64,000 nt of DNA from the NCBI RefSeq assembly GCF_049803835.1, contig NZ_JBNAGK010000013.1, positions 96,748 through 160,747 on the forward strand, given 5' to 3'. This stretch comes from Pacificoceanicola sp049803835. GTDB lineage: Bacteria > Pseudomonadota > Alphaproteobacteria > Rhodobacterales > Rhodobacteraceae. Made by a program: the position numbers and the translations under genes. Below, piece after piece: positions 26,603 to 35,380 of this stretch. Each line of letters opens with the position of its first letter. Positions within the stretch are counted from its first letter, which is position 1. Below the pieces are notes generated by a model. That model saw nothing but the letters and a program-made list of their open reading frames with translations. It did not search any database and was not told the origin of the DNA.

Positions 26603-27802
26603 TCAGCCAACTCGGTCGAGGAGCTTCTTGGCCCGCCCTTCCATGTCTAGACGCGCATCCTGCTGGGTCTTGTCCCGTGCAAGCCGCGTGATGCCCTGCA
26701 CGAAGTCGAAGATGCTCTCGGGCGGGCGGCCCTCTTCCATCAGCACCTTCTCGATGATCTTGCCGGATTCAGCTTTCGAGAAGCCCCGCTTGCGCAGGAA
26801 GTCGTCCCGGTCCTCATCCGTCCGCGCCACGATCTGCTGCCGCGCCGCCTTGATACCATTCACGAAGCCCTGCGGCGAGGAATTGGCAAAGCGCGTCAGC
26901 GCCGGGGCGGCCTCATGGGCGAAGCGGGAGGCCGCGTATTTCGAATGCCGGATCCGGATTTCCTGAAAATCCTCGACGCCCCATAGATTCCTGTTTTGAC
27001 ACACGGCCCGCAGGTAGAAGCTCGCCATGCCGAGGGTTTTCGCGCCCACCTCGGAGTTCCAGCAATAAAAGCCCCGGAAGTAGAGATCGGGGGAGCCGTC
27101 GGGCAGGCGGCCCGCCTCGATCGGGTTGCGATCATCGACCAGGAACAGGAAGACGTCGCGATCCGAGGCATAGAGCGTGGTCGTATCGCGGCTGATCTCG
27201 ACATCGGGGTTGTAGACCCCGGTCGACCAGTCAAGCACGCCCGGCACCTTCCAGCGCGTGTCGCCGGTCCCATTGCCCGCGATGCGCTGCACTGCTTCGA
27301 CCAGTTCATGGTCATGGATGCGGCCGTAGTCGGGGCCGGTCACCGCGCGCAGTTCGGTGCGGCCATCCTCAGTCTCGAAGGTCTTCACTTGCTCGGCGCG
27401 GTGATTGGTCAGCCCGTATTGCAGGTTGATGCCCGCCAGCGGCGCCGGCAGCTGCCGCAGGTAGGACGCCGGAGCACCGACGATGCTCGCCAGCTGGCCA
27501 AAGGCCCAATGCGTGGGTGCCACCGGTTCATGTGCTTTCGGCAGCATCAGGTGCAACCGTTCGGGGTTGTCGCGCGCCGCCTCGACGCGGATGTCCGCCG
27601 TCTGCACGACACGGCTGCGGCTGCGCTCGGACCGACCTTTCACATTGGCCCAGAGATCATCGAGCGAAAGATACCGCTCGTCATCCGGCCGGTTGAACCA
27701 TTCGGACGACACCCGCCCGTTCCGCTCCCCCCGGCTCACTTCCACTTTCCAGCCACCTGCCCGCGTCGGTGCGACCGGATCCAGAACTTCCACAACGCCC
27801 AT
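26603..27802 (-). CDS. DUF932 (phage/plasmid-like) protein
   Basis: The 399-residue protein matches the DUF932/TIGR03299-type family: LQYGLTNHRAEQVKTFETE, AVTGPDYGRIHDHELVEAV, FLFLVDDRNPIEAG, FRGFYCWNSEVGAKTLGMAS and CQNRNLWG are conserved family segments. DUF932 proteins are frequent on large plasmids and phages. Their role is not established, although a nucleic-acid-related function is often assumed. It is preceded by structured leader copy B with the same 15-nt spacing to ATG as the ParB-like gene. Confidence 0.88.
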   Translation of the reverse strand: MGVVEVLDPVAPTRAGGWKVEVSRGERNGRVSSEWFNRPDDERYLSLDDLWANVKGRSERSRSRVVQTADIRVEAARDNPERLHLMLPKAHEPVAPTHWAFGQLASIVGAPASYLRQLPAPLAGINLQYGLTNHRAEQVKTFETEDGRTELRAVTGPDYGRIHDHELVEAVQRIAGNGTGDTRWKVPGVLDWSTGVYNPDVEISRDTTTLYASDRDVFLFLVDDRNPIEAGRLPDGSPDLYFRGFYCWNSEVGAKTLGMASFYLRAVCQNRNLWGVEDFQEIRIRHSKYAASRFAHEAAPALTRFANSSPQGFVNGIKAARQQIVARTDEDRDDFLRKRGFSKAESGKIIEKVLMEEGRPPESIFDFVQGITRLARDKTQQDARLDMEGRAKKLLDRVG

Positions 27803-27816
27803 CGGCTATCTCCCGC

Positions 27817-27856
27817 GACGGGCGCCGGAAGCCACTCTCCCAGCCCTCAACCCGTC
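27817..27856 (-). promoter_or_regulatory. Structured 5' leader motif, copy B
   Basis: GACGGG/CCCGTC outer stem around GGGAG-AGTGG-CTTCC, ending 14 nt before ATG 27802. It differs from copy C mainly in the variable segment between GACGGG and GGGAG. Confidence 0.65.
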
Positions 27857-27996
27857 ACCGGGAAACCGGCACTCCTCTCACTCTTCAGCCGGAACGCGAA
27901 TGGCAGCAACGCGGGACAAAGCGGAAGATTGCGGTTTTCGTCTGGATGGCCGCTTGATTGCCCGTTCAAGACACTCAAGGGATGTCGAGCATCTGA

Positions 27997-28875
27997 TCAG
28001 GTCGCGTCATGATCGAAGTCACGCCAAGGCATAGGGCCGGCGGCAGCGTCGAGTTCGGCGACAATTCGCGTCGCGGCCTCGTGTAGCTTTGAGCTGTCTG
28101 ATCGACCAAAATATCCTCGATCAACGATCCTTAGGGGGCGCGCAATTTCATTTGAGAGGTATCTCTCCCATTCCTCGTGTCGCCCCTCGTAGGTTTCAGC
28201 GTGGATTGCCGAAGCGATCCTTTTCAGCAATGGCGCTTCCGCGAGATTATCGTATTTAGCTTCAAATAGGTCGGCCGCGCCTTCAAGCTCGTCAAAGCCG
28301 CCCTGACCCTGCGCATCCACGCATCGGGTGTAGAGCAAATCCTCAGTCTCCGGGCAAAGACCGTGCTTCTCGACGATCATCGAGATCGTCCCGCTTTGGT
28401 TTACCTCGTGATCCATATCCCAGATTGGCAGGAACCGAGTGTAAACGGGTACGAAAGCGAGGTCTTGGAGCGCGCACACAGCCGCGCCCAATTCACCAAA
28501 TTGCGAAGAGTCACACTCCCAAAGGCTCTCGCTCCAAGATTGCAGCTTCTCCGACCGTTTGATGAGTTCCGAAACCGCGTCAAACCAGGCCATGGCATCT
28601 TTGCGCAAGCCCGGGTCGGCGACGATTGCTGCCCAGAAGGCAATTCCATCTTCTCGCCACGGATCGAACATTCCTTCGTCCGGGCGCCATTTGCCTGTCG
28701 GGTCCAAACCGAAATAGTAGATGTCTTCATCCCTCAGGAGTTCTTCGATTTGACCCAGCACGGCAATCATTTCAGCCAACGTCGCACGCAATCCCTGCTG
28801 GGTGGTGATATCGTGGCCGTGTAGGGAGTACACAACTTGGCCGTACCCTTGGTTTGGGAAAAATTGAGATGGCAT
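27997..28875 (-). CDS. Hypothetical protein, low-GC insertion candidate (292 aa)
   Basis: ATG 28875 has an AGGA site and the protein starts MPSQFFPNQGYGQVVYSLHG. It is acidic and helical, with paired tryptophans (WSESLWECDSSQFGELG, EGRHEEWERYL). I recognise no domain. The segment is clearly less GC-rich than its surroundings and uses A/T-ending codons more often, which suggests recent acquisition. It stands between the DUF932 and SSB backbone genes. A defence or immunity function is possible but unsupported. Confidence 0.65.
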   Translation of the reverse strand: MPSQFFPNQGYGQVVYSLHGHDITTQQGLRATLAEMIAVLGQIEELLRDEDIYYFGLDPTGKWRPDEGMFDPWREDGIAFWAAIVADPGLRKDAMAWFDAVSELIKRSEKLQSWSESLWECDSSQFGELGAAVCALQDLAFVPVYTRFLPIWDMDHEVNQSGTISMIVEKHGLCPETEDLLYTRCVDAQGQGGFDELEGAADLFEAKYDNLAEAPLLKRIASAIHAETYEGRHEEWERYLSNEIARPLRIVDRGYFGRSDSSKLHEAATRIVAELDAAAGPMPWRDFDHDAT

Positions 28876-29053
28876 ATGTCGTCCTGGTGGTTGAAACCGT
28901 TGGCATACTACGATGAAATTTGTCCCAAATTTGACTAGCGAAAAACTCTATTTGTTAACAGCAGCGCATTGATGCGATCGCGCCAGTACTGCCATTGGTG
29001 CAAGGCGCAGCATCAGTCACTCAGGGCTCGAAGCTGCCTTGCGGCAGTGCAAC

Positions 29054-29080
29054 GGGCCCGGCGGTTTTCCCGCCGGGCCC
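29054..29080 (-). terminator. Strong hairpin downstream of ssb
   Basis: GGGCCCGGCGG and CCGCCGGGCCC form a perfect 11-pair stem around a five-base loop, 19 bp after the ssb stop codon. No U-tract follows in the minus transcript, so it may act as a 3' stabiliser as well as a terminator. Confidence 0.6.
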
Positions 29081-29098
29081 GAGGGGGGACCCCGTTCC

Positions 29099-29503
29099 TC
29101 AGAACGGGATCTCGTCGTCGCGGTCGACCAGCTCGGGGTTTTCGTTCTCGGCCGACTTCGGGCGGCTCAGGAAGTCGACCTTCTCGGCGATGATCTCGCA
29201 GCCGTAGCGGTCGTTCCCCATGCTGTCGATCCACTTGGTGTAGTGGATGCGGCCGTGGACGAGGACCTTCATGCCCTTTTCGCAATGCTCTGCGACCGTC
29301 TTGCCGAGACCGTTGAAGCAGGTGATGCGGTGCCATTCCGTGTCCATGACCCGGTAGCCGTTCTCGTCGCGCAGGACGCGGCCTTCCGAGAGGCGGGGGC
29401 GGGAGGTGGCGAGGCTGAAGTTGGTGATCTTGGTGCCGCCCTGGGTGGTGCGGACTTCAGGGGTCTGGCCGATGTTGCCGGCGAGGATGACGATGTTCTG
29501 CAT
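29099..29503 (-). CDS. ssb: Plasmid single-stranded DNA-binding protein
   Basis: This 134-residue protein begins MQNIVILAGNIGQTPEVRTT, the OB-fold start of SSB, continues with TEWHRITCFNGLGKTVAEHC and VLVHGRIHYTKWIDSMGNDR, and ends in the acidic tail DDEIPF that contacts replication and repair partners. It is slightly shorter than chromosomal SSBs because the linker is brief, normal for plasmid copies. ATG 29503 follows an AGGAG site. It coats single-stranded plasmid DNA during replication or transfer. The leader holds a nested hairpin resembling one upstream of the 54-residue gene at 31966. Confidence 0.95.
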   Translation of the reverse strand: MQNIVILAGNIGQTPEVRTTQGGTKITNFSLATSRPRLSEGRVLRDENGYRVMDTEWHRITCFNGLGKTVAEHCEKGMKVLVHGRIHYTKWIDSMGNDRYGCEIIAEKVDFLSRPKSAENENPELVDRDDEIPF

Positions 29504-29520
29504 GGTAAGCTCCTGTGTGT

Positions 29521-29547
29521 CCTGTCTTCGGGACCGTCCCTTCGACA
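29521..29547 (-). promoter_or_regulatory. Nested-hairpin leader of ssb
   Basis: In the transcript TGTC pairs with GACA around an inner GGGAC-G-GTCCC hairpin, just upstream of the AGGAG site. The core CCTGTCTT...GGGACCRTCCC...CGACA (plus strand) recurs at 32141-32177 upstream of another gene. A role in translation control is inferred. Confidence 0.45.
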
Positions 29548-29928
29548 AGACCCGGAAAAAGCCCGTCGGGTGACGCGTGCACGGTGGACAGAATGGACGC
29601 CGGAAACCCCCAGAGGACCGGGGTGGAGCGGGCAGCCCCAAAGGGGCAACACGGCCCGGGCTGACGCGGGGTTGCGCGCAAGAGCCCGAACGGGATTAGG
29701 GGATTGTCAGTCGAAGGGATGGCCCAGGAGACAGCGATGCGCGGGGAGCCCATGCCAGACCCTGTCACCCTGTCCTTCGGAACAGCCTGACCCCCAATCC
29801 AGCACCCCTCCGGCGGCGAAGACGGCGATCACCAGCCTCCGCCACCCCTGCCCTTGCCTTCCGGGAGTTGCGGCAGCCTGCCGCGACAGGCTATCGATAC
29901 CGGGACATTCAGGACACGGGCCGCATCA

Positions 29929-30249
29929 ATGGCTGATTACGATCTCGAGGCACTGACGCTCAGCGAGCTGAAGAAAATGCAGAAGGACGTCGCCAAGGCG
30001 ATTGCCACATTCGAAGATCGGCAGAAGGCGGAAGCCCGCGCCAAGGTGGAAGCTCTCGCCCGGGAACTGGGCTACTCCCTGGGTGAACTTGTCGGCACCG
30101 AGACGAAATCCTCCCGTGCACCGGCAGCGGCGAAATACCGGCACCCTGAGGACCCCGCACTTACGTGGTCCGGTCGTGGGCGCAAACCGCAGTGGTTCGT
30201 GGAGGCGTTGGAGGCGGGAAAGACCGCGAGCGACCTCACCATCAGTTGA
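29929..30249 (+). CDS. H-NS family histone-like nucleoid protein
   Basis: The 106-residue protein starts MADYDLEALTLSELKKMQKD. An N-terminal coiled-coil oligomerisation region with charged heptads extends to about residue 50. The C-terminal DNA-binding domain reads KYRHPEDPALTWSGRGRKPQ, then WFVEAL, the H-NS/HvrA hallmark (tWsGRGrkP.W). Plasmid-borne H-NS-like proteins silence AT-rich foreign DNA and reduce the fitness cost of the plasmid. An upstream in-frame ATG at 29854 is rejected because that extension has no coding character. Confidence 0.92.
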   Translation: MADYDLEALTLSELKKMQKDVAKAIATFEDRQKAEARAKVEALARELGYSLGELVGTETKSSRAPAAAKYRHPEDPALTWSGRGRKPQWFVEALEAGKTASDLTIS

Positions 30250-30693
30250 AGGCTTGACCTACGCGATCGGCCCGAAGCGGACATCTACAGACCACTCTGG
30301 GTGCTGTGATGCAATCCTCCGAAGGAGACATTCGGGCGCGTGCCAGATGAGGCGGGAAGCGAAAGTCAGGTGTTCGGATTTACTGGATACCGCAGCATTC
30401 AAGACTTGGCGGAGATTTTGAACAATGTTGACTCATTGCAAGCCACCGGAATCTGCGGATGAGAATTATTTTTTGGCTTCACAACACTTGGCCGACATGT
30501 GATCCAAAAGTCCAAAGCCCACATACCCCATGGCAGGGGTATAGCCGGAAACACGCCGGTGACGAATGATGACTGCTCGCCGCCAAAGTTTTCCCACATT
30601 TGGTTGTTCTAGATCAATCTGATGATAGGTACTCGCTTTTCGCAAAAAGCGATCAGTTCCAGAGCTGAAGTCTGGGCGTTGGGGAGTAGACCA
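30250..30693. other. Gene-free gap between the H-NS-like and DUF1963 genes
   Basis: This 444-bp stretch is AT-richer around 30430-30560. A minus-strand frame ending at 30466 reads protein-like near its end (GYTPAMGYVGFGLLDHMSAK), but it has no family match I know and begins inside the DUF1963 gene; it could be an eroded gene end. Otherwise nothing was recognised. Confidence 0.3.
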
Positions 30694-31668
30694 ATGAATG
30701 ATTCGTCCGAGCAGGAGTTTATTCAGCAACAGTTAGAGCAGATTGAAAGTTGGTTCAGAGAAGGCCGGATCACGAAGGAACGCTACGAGCTAACTCGCAC
30801 GAATTTCCTTGCGCAATTCGATACGGTAAGTGACGAAGAATACTTCGCCTTGCGCGACGCGGCGCGCCGTCCGGCGCTGTTGCTTGACAAGATGCCGCGA
30901 CCGGACATGCCGGGCGCGCCGGGATGTTGGCTTGGTGGCCTGCCGACGCTGCCTTCGGACATTGCCTGGCCGTGGTTCACCTACCATGGCAGGCCGCTTG
31001 CCCCCATGCATTTTGTCGCGCAAATCGATCTGGCGCAGCTGCCCAATCTTGAAGGCTTGCCCGCGCGCTCGACCACGGGGACGCTGTTTTTCTTCGTCAG
31101 CCCAATCCTGAACCAGCTACTGGACGGAAATGGCTGCGGACCGAAGGGCCACGTTTTCTATGTGGCGGGGGATGTGTCGAGGCTGGCTCCACGCCCGATG
31201 CCGGCTTTTCCCGACTTTGCCGACTTTCCGAACTTAGTTGAGGGTTGGGAGGTCCATTACGAAGAAACGCGGACCACGTCGCTGGATCGTTGGAACATCG
31301 GTTTTCGTCCTTTCGAAAACCTTGAACGAGTCGATGATCGGCGTACAGCCGTCACACGTCGTATCGGCGAAGAACAGTCTGAAATCATGGATGCGCTCTC
31401 GGCGGAAGCCGTCAGCCGACTGGCTGGCGCGACGCGAATGACCGATTACGCCGCTCTGCACCGAATGTTCGGGCTGTGTATGGGGTCCCCGCGCACCCCC
31501 GACCCAACCGACGCGAAGTCGGGGAAATGCCGGTTACTGCTCCTCGATTGGGATGCCGATATTGGCTATTATGACTACCTTACCAGATGGACATCGTTCT
31601 GGATTGGCCGCGACGATCTTGAACATGGCCGTTTCGAGCGCGCATTCTTGGAGTTTGAGGGCGCGTAA
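30694..31668 (+). CDS. DUF1963 (YwqG-like) protein
   Basis: The start at ATG 30694 (MNDSSEQEFIQQQLEQIESW) follows a GGGGAG site. A short helical N-terminus precedes the DUF1963 core: PGCWLGGLPTLPSDIAWPWF, HFVAQIDLAQLPNL, LFFFVSP and, at the end, RLLLLDWDADIGYYDYLTRW then FWIGRDDLEHGRF. This arrangement is typical of YwqG-like proteins, whose function is unknown. They are frequently associated with polymorphic-toxin or defence-rich neighbourhoods. It is 324 residues, a usual length, and stands alone as a single gene. Confidence 0.82.
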   Translation: MNDSSEQEFIQQQLEQIESWFREGRITKERYELTRTNFLAQFDTVSDEEYFALRDAARRPALLLDKMPRPDMPGAPGCWLGGLPTLPSDIAWPWFTYHGRPLAPMHFVAQIDLAQLPNLEGLPARSTTGTLFFFVSPILNQLLDGNGCGPKGHVFYVAGDVSRLAPRPMPAFPDFADFPNLVEGWEVHYEETRTTSLDRWNIGFRPFENLERVDDRRTAVTRRIGEEQSEIMDALSAEAVSRLAGATRMTDYAALHRMFGLCMGSPRTPDPTDAKSGKCRLLLLDWDADIGYYDYLTRWTSFWIGRDDLEHGRFERAFLEFEGA

Positions 31669-31965
31669 TGGCGAAGATTTCCGGAGCAGACGCGACGGAA
31701 CTTTGAGACCGCCCTGTGTCGATTTCCACCCTTTGGGTCAAATGGCCTGCCTCCTGATCGCAAGATTGCTCGAATGTCTGCTTCCATGCCCCGGATCGGG
31801 TGCCTTCGCACGCGCAGAGAAGGTCCGGAATCCGCCCTTACGTACCGCGATCTGCGCGGGCGGCACACTGGGCTAACAAGATCGGCACCGCCGATCACTC
31901 TGTCGAAGATAGGCCCGGAGGCGCACCTGCGCCGTGCCGGGCCATCGGAAAGTGAGGCCGAAGCC

Positions 31966-32130
31966 TCACCCGAAGGGATCGTATTCCGAGACGATCAGGA
32001 CCTCGTCGCCGTCGATTTCGTCGGCGGGGACGGCGCCGAAGGTTCCATCCCCTGCCTGGAAGACGACGATCGAGACCATGAGCGTGGCGGCGAGGGAGGC
32101 GGCGAAGGCGTGTGCATCTTTGCGGGACAT
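31966..32130 (-). CDS. 54-residue membrane-anchored small protein
   Basis: ATG 32130 follows AGGAG and the frame reads MSRKDAHAFAASLAATLMVS, IVVFQAGDG, then an acidic tail ending DGDEVLIVSEYDPFG. One hydrophobic segment (about residues 8-24) is preceded by basic residues, so an inner-membrane anchor or signal peptide with a short periplasmic acidic tail is predicted. No family was recognised. A long nested-hairpin leader similar to that of ssb supports a real, regulated gene. Confidence 0.6.
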   Translation of the reverse strand: MSRKDAHAFAASLAATLMVSIVVFQAGDGTFGAVPADEIDGDEVLIVSEYDPFG

Positions 32131-32140
32131 CTGTTTGGCT

Positions 32141-32177
32141 CCTGTCTTGGAGGCGGGGGACCATCCCCCGCGCGACA
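32141..32177 (-). promoter_or_regulatory. Nested-hairpin leader of the 54-residue gene
   Basis: In the transcript TCCTGTC (32181-32175) pairs with GACAGGA (32146-32140) around an inner GGGGGA/TCCCCC hairpin, and the 3' arm runs into the ribosome-binding region. The inner core and flanks are shared with the ssb leader. The remaining bases to 32520 show no gene. Confidence 0.45.
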
Positions 32178-32520
32178 GGACCCCGCAGGCCCGAAGACTG
32201 GCTGACATCACCGGGTGCGTTCGGCTCGCCCGAATCCACCCGGCGGCACGGGCTCGCCCGTAGTCCGACCCCTCGCGGGTTGATCTCGAAGACGGGATTC
32301 GGGGCAAGGAAGGGAATGGCGAGCGGGGGATGGTGCCCTGACGACTGGAGCCGGTTGTCCCTCTGATGCTTGTAACGCGCCGCCGGTCTCCCGGGCAGGC
32401 TTGTGGTTGAAGACCTCCGTCTTTGGGGATGGATCCTATGGTGCCCCGGGGCATCGCGGGACGATGGTATGATCGGTGAGAGGCCTGCCCTTCAGAAGGC
32501 CCCCCACGCATTTTCAGGGC

Positions 32521-32994
32521 TCAGGCGGCGAGTTCCGCGCCCCCTGCCCTATCGCTGTCCTCGGCACCGACGATCTCAAGCCGCGCGTTGCGATAGCCCT
32601 CTCGCGCGATCCAGAGCTCGGCCGCGGTGACGGACTCCGCCAGATGCAGCAACTCGGTGTTGCCCCCGAAGTCCAGAAGCACGCGCACCTGCCCAGCCTT
32701 CGGTTCCTCGGCCACCTCGAAGACCAGTCGGCTGTCCGCCGAATGGCTGCGCATGATGGTGACGAGGATGACCCCGGCCGAGGAGAAGTTCCCTTCATGC
32801 AGCGTGAAGGAGGCCGGAGCAGTCCAGTTCGGATATACCCGAGGCGGTTCCTTCTTCACGAGACGGCCGACGCCGTTCGAACGCTCCCAGGCGGCAAGCT
32901 TCTTGGTGAACCGTGCCGGCGGCTTGGGACTGCCGTCGGTATAGCGGATCAGCGCCCCCAGAGGGGCTGTGTCGATGATGGTTGTTGCAGACAT
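32521..32994 (-). CDS. Hypothetical plasmid protein (157 aa)
   Basis: ATG 32994 has an AGGA site and the frame starts MSATTIIDTAPLGALIRYTD. A basic N-terminal half (PPARFTKKLAAWERSNGVGR) is followed by a beta-rich half (VRVLLDFGGNTELLHLAESV, ELWIAREGYRNARLEIVGAE). No domain was recognised. The gene lies between the 54-residue gene and the ParB-like gene in the plasmid backbone. Its start is preceded by a perfect operator-like palindrome. Confidence 0.68.
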   Translation of the reverse strand: MSATTIIDTAPLGALIRYTDGSPKPPARFTKKLAAWERSNGVGRLVKKEPPRVYPNWTAPASFTLHEGNFSSAGVILVTIMRSHSADSRLVFEVAEEPKAGQVRVLLDFGGNTELLHLAESVTAAELWIAREGYRNARLEIVGAEDSDRAGGAELAA

Positions 32995-33007
32995 GATTCC
33001 TCATCCA

Positions 33008-33027
33008 GAATGCGAGTGTTCGCATTC
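33008..33027. promoter_or_regulatory. Palindrome upstream of the 157-aa gene
   Basis: GAATGCGAGTGTTCGCATTC is an inverted repeat with eight-base arms and a four-base centre, 14 bp upstream of ATG 32994 and just downstream of a TATGAT -10-like element. It fits an operator or a 5' hairpin. Confidence 0.5.
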
Positions 33028-33061
33028 ATCATATTGATATTGCTGCGTTTTGTGGGGGTGA

Positions 33062-33079
33062 GGGCGGGTTTCCCCGCCC
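33062..33079 (-). terminator. Hairpin after the ParB-like gene
   Basis: GGGCGGG/CCCGCCC stem with a four-base loop 15 bp after the stop codon. No clear U-tract follows, so terminator function is moderate confidence. Confidence 0.45.
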
Positions 33080-33093
33080 CCGGATGGCTCAGA

Positions 33094-35265
33094 TCACTCT
33101 GCCGCCATCATCGCCGCGACGCTGTCCGGCAAATCGGCGGTCAGGAAGGCCGGAAGATCGACATCCTCGGGCTGGCCCGCGCCCTCCCCCTGCCCTTCTG
33201 CAATCTCCTCGCCGTCGTCCACCACCAGATCGGCGCGGCGCAGGACCTCGGGCAACCAGCCACTGCCCTTGAGGAGCCGCTCGGCTTCGGTCGCCATCTC
33301 GCCCTTTTTGAGGTGATCGAGAAGCTGCGCAGTCCCCTCGCCTTTCGCCTCGCGCACAGCCTCGAGGATCCGGACCTTGGGCACGCGGTTGAGGTAACCG
33401 TCGACCGTCGGCTCCCAACCTGCCTCGACCATGTCGAGCTCCACCGCGCGGGCCACGAGATCGGCATGGGCCATGCGGCGGGTCAGGCCGGTGGCCGAGA
33501 TGCCAGCCCCATAGGGGTTCACCTTCTCATGGAGCGCGTTGATCCCGAAGCTGAGGCAATGCGCGAGCAGGGACAGCCGGCTGCCTTGGTCGAGAACGGA
33601 CAGATAATTCCAGAGCGCAACATCGTCGCCGAGGGGCAGATCAGCCTCCCAGGCCGCGTGCCGTTCGTCGACCAGCTTCGCCACCACGCTGTCCTTGAGA
33701 TCGGGCGCCTGGGCCGACATGTAGACGTGTCGGACGGAGGCTTCGAGGCAGCTGCCTGAGGCCGAGGAGGTGCGGAAGGTGTCCGTCACCAGCTTCAGGA
33801 GCAGGAGCGTCAGCGCGACGTCCGGAGAACGCCCGATGGCCTCGCGCAGGGCCAAGGTCCGGTGAGCGGTCAGTTCCATGACCAGCCGCTCGGGCAGCGG
33901 CTTCAGCGCCCCGTCGTCTTCCTCCTCGGACGCATCGACGCCGATCGGCTGTCCACCCGAGGTGATGACGGTACCCCCGGCGGAGGTCACCGACGGGTTC
34001 CAGTTGGAAACACCGACATCACCCCCCTGCCCCATGGCATCCGCGCAATCACCATCCTGGACCGCGGTCTCCTCGCGCGGCTCGTCCTCGGGCCGGACAT
34101 AGCCGCGACAGACAGCCAAGCTGCCGTCCCGATCCAGCGACACGAAGACCCCCGCCCGCGCAATCTCGGCCGGGTCGTAGATCAAGGGCCGCTGTTCGAG
34201 TGCTTCCATTGCCATCTCGAGCTGCCCGAGCCGGGCATCGATCTCCTCAGGGTACTCGTCCTCGCCGGAGTATTCCTCCTCCAGCGTCCGATACTCTGCG
34301 AGGAGCGTCGCGTGGGCCGCGCTTTCCTCGTCGGTCATCGGTGCGGGATCACCGGCCAGACGCCGCAGCCCGTGGCTGTAGCCATAGGGCAGGTCGGTCG
34401 CCACCTCGATCCACTTCCAGCCCTCCGAAGTAAGTGCCTCGGCTTCCGCCTGGAGCTTCTCGGAGACCAACCGGTCGAGCAGGGCAGGGTCCTCGAGCCA
34501 GCCACCATCGTCGCCCTGGAAGAGATCACGCAGGACGGCACCGCCCGCCGCCTCATAGGTATCGACACCCACGAAGACCGCACGACGATCGGAAGCTCGG
34601 ACCGAGGTCTCAGTGAGCATGCGCCGGATGGCGTAGGGCTCCTTGTTCCAGGAGTTCTTCACTGCATCCCAGACCTGCACCTGACGCGCGTGATCCGGGT
34701 TCACTGTGAAGGCCATCAGCTGCTCCAGCGTCATGCCGTCCTCGGCATAGACCTCGAGCAGGGCAGGGGCCACGGACGCGAGTTTCAGGCGCTGCTTGAC
34801 GATCTGCCGCGTGACGAAGAACGCCGCCGCGATCGCTTCCTCACCCTGACCCTTCTCGCGCAGGGCCACGAAGGCGCGGAACTGATCGAGCGGGTGCAGA
34901 GCGACGCGCTGCATGTTCTCTGCCAGCGAGTCGTCCTCGGCCAGAATGTCGGACGCAGCATCCCGCACGATGCAGGGGATCGGCGCGGCCTTCGCCAGCC
35001 TCTTCTGCTTCACTAGGAGCGACAGCGCCTCGAAGCGGCGGCCACCGGCCGGGATCTCGAACGTGCCGGTTTCGACCCCGTCGGCATCAAGCACGGGCCG
35101 GACGTTCAAGCCCTGCAGCAGGCCGCGCCGGGCGATGTCCTCGGCCAGTTCCTCGACCGATACGCCGGCCTTGATGCGCCGCACGTTGGACTGGCTCGGC
35201 ACGAGCTTGTTGAAGGGGATATCCCGCGACGGGGACAGGGTGATGTTCTGGGCAACCTTAGCCAT
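33094..35265 (-). CDS. Large ParB/RepB/Spo0J-domain plasmid protein
   Basis: Start MAKVAQNITLSPSRDIPFNK. The ParB N-terminal domain is clear: LVPSQSNVRRIKAGVSVEEL, AEDIARRGLLQGLNVRPVL, the GRRFEA motif (AGGRRFEALSLL), and the ENMQR-type motif (LAENMQRVALHP) followed by a helix-turn-helix (AIAAAFFVTRQIVKQRLKLA). At 723 residues it is about twice the length of partition ParB proteins; the C-terminal 450 residues are acidic and unassigned. It is separate from repB and is a conserved member of rhodobacterial plasmids, perhaps with CTPase or nuclease function. Leader copy C precedes it. Confidence 0.85.
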   Translation of the reverse strand: MAKVAQNITLSPSRDIPFNKLVPSQSNVRRIKAGVSVEELAEDIARRGLLQGLNVRPVLDADGVETGTFEIPAGGRRFEALSLLVKQKRLAKAAPIPCIVRDAASDILAEDDSLAENMQRVALHPLDQFRAFVALREKGQGEEAIAAAFFVTRQIVKQRLKLASVAPALLEVYAEDGMTLEQLMAFTVNPDHARQVQVWDAVKNSWNKEPYAIRRMLTETSVRASDRRAVFVGVDTYEAAGGAVLRDLFQGDDGGWLEDPALLDRLVSEKLQAEAEALTSEGWKWIEVATDLPYGYSHGLRRLAGDPAPMTDEESAAHATLLAEYRTLEEEYSGEDEYPEEIDARLGQLEMAMEALEQRPLIYDPAEIARAGVFVSLDRDGSLAVCRGYVRPEDEPREETAVQDGDCADAMGQGGDVGVSNWNPSVTSAGGTVITSGGQPIGVDASEEEDDGALKPLPERLVMELTAHRTLALREAIGRSPDVALTLLLLKLVTDTFRTSSASGSCLEASVRHVYMSAQAPDLKDSVVAKLVDERHAAWEADLPLGDDVALWNYLSVLDQGSRLSLLAHCLSFGINALHEKVNPYGAGISATGLTRRMAHADLVARAVELDMVEAGWEPTVDGYLNRVPKVRILEAVREAKGEGTAQLLDHLKKGEMATEAERLLKGSGWLPEVLRRADLVVDDGEEIAEGQGEGAGQPEDVDLPAFLTADLPDSVAAMMAAE

Positions 35266-35279
35266 CAGATCTTCTCCAC

Positions 35280-35320
35280 GACGGGCGTCGGAAGCCACTC
35301 TCCCGATCTCACTTCCCGTC
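35280..35320 (-). promoter_or_regulatory. Structured 5' leader motif, copy C
   Basis: GACGGG/CCCGTC enclosing GGGAG-AGTGG-CTTCC, ending 14 nt before ATG 35265, the same geometry as copy B upstream of the DUF932 gene. Confidence 0.65.
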
Positions 35321-35380
35321 ACCCCTCAAACCCCCAGCCTTTCCCTCTATCTGCTGGTTGCTCATCAGACGGCGCAGAGA

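Noticed and set aside
33862..35016. Open plus-strand frame of 384 codons
   Set aside because: Antisense to the ParB-like gene, whose ParB domain motifs are unambiguous.
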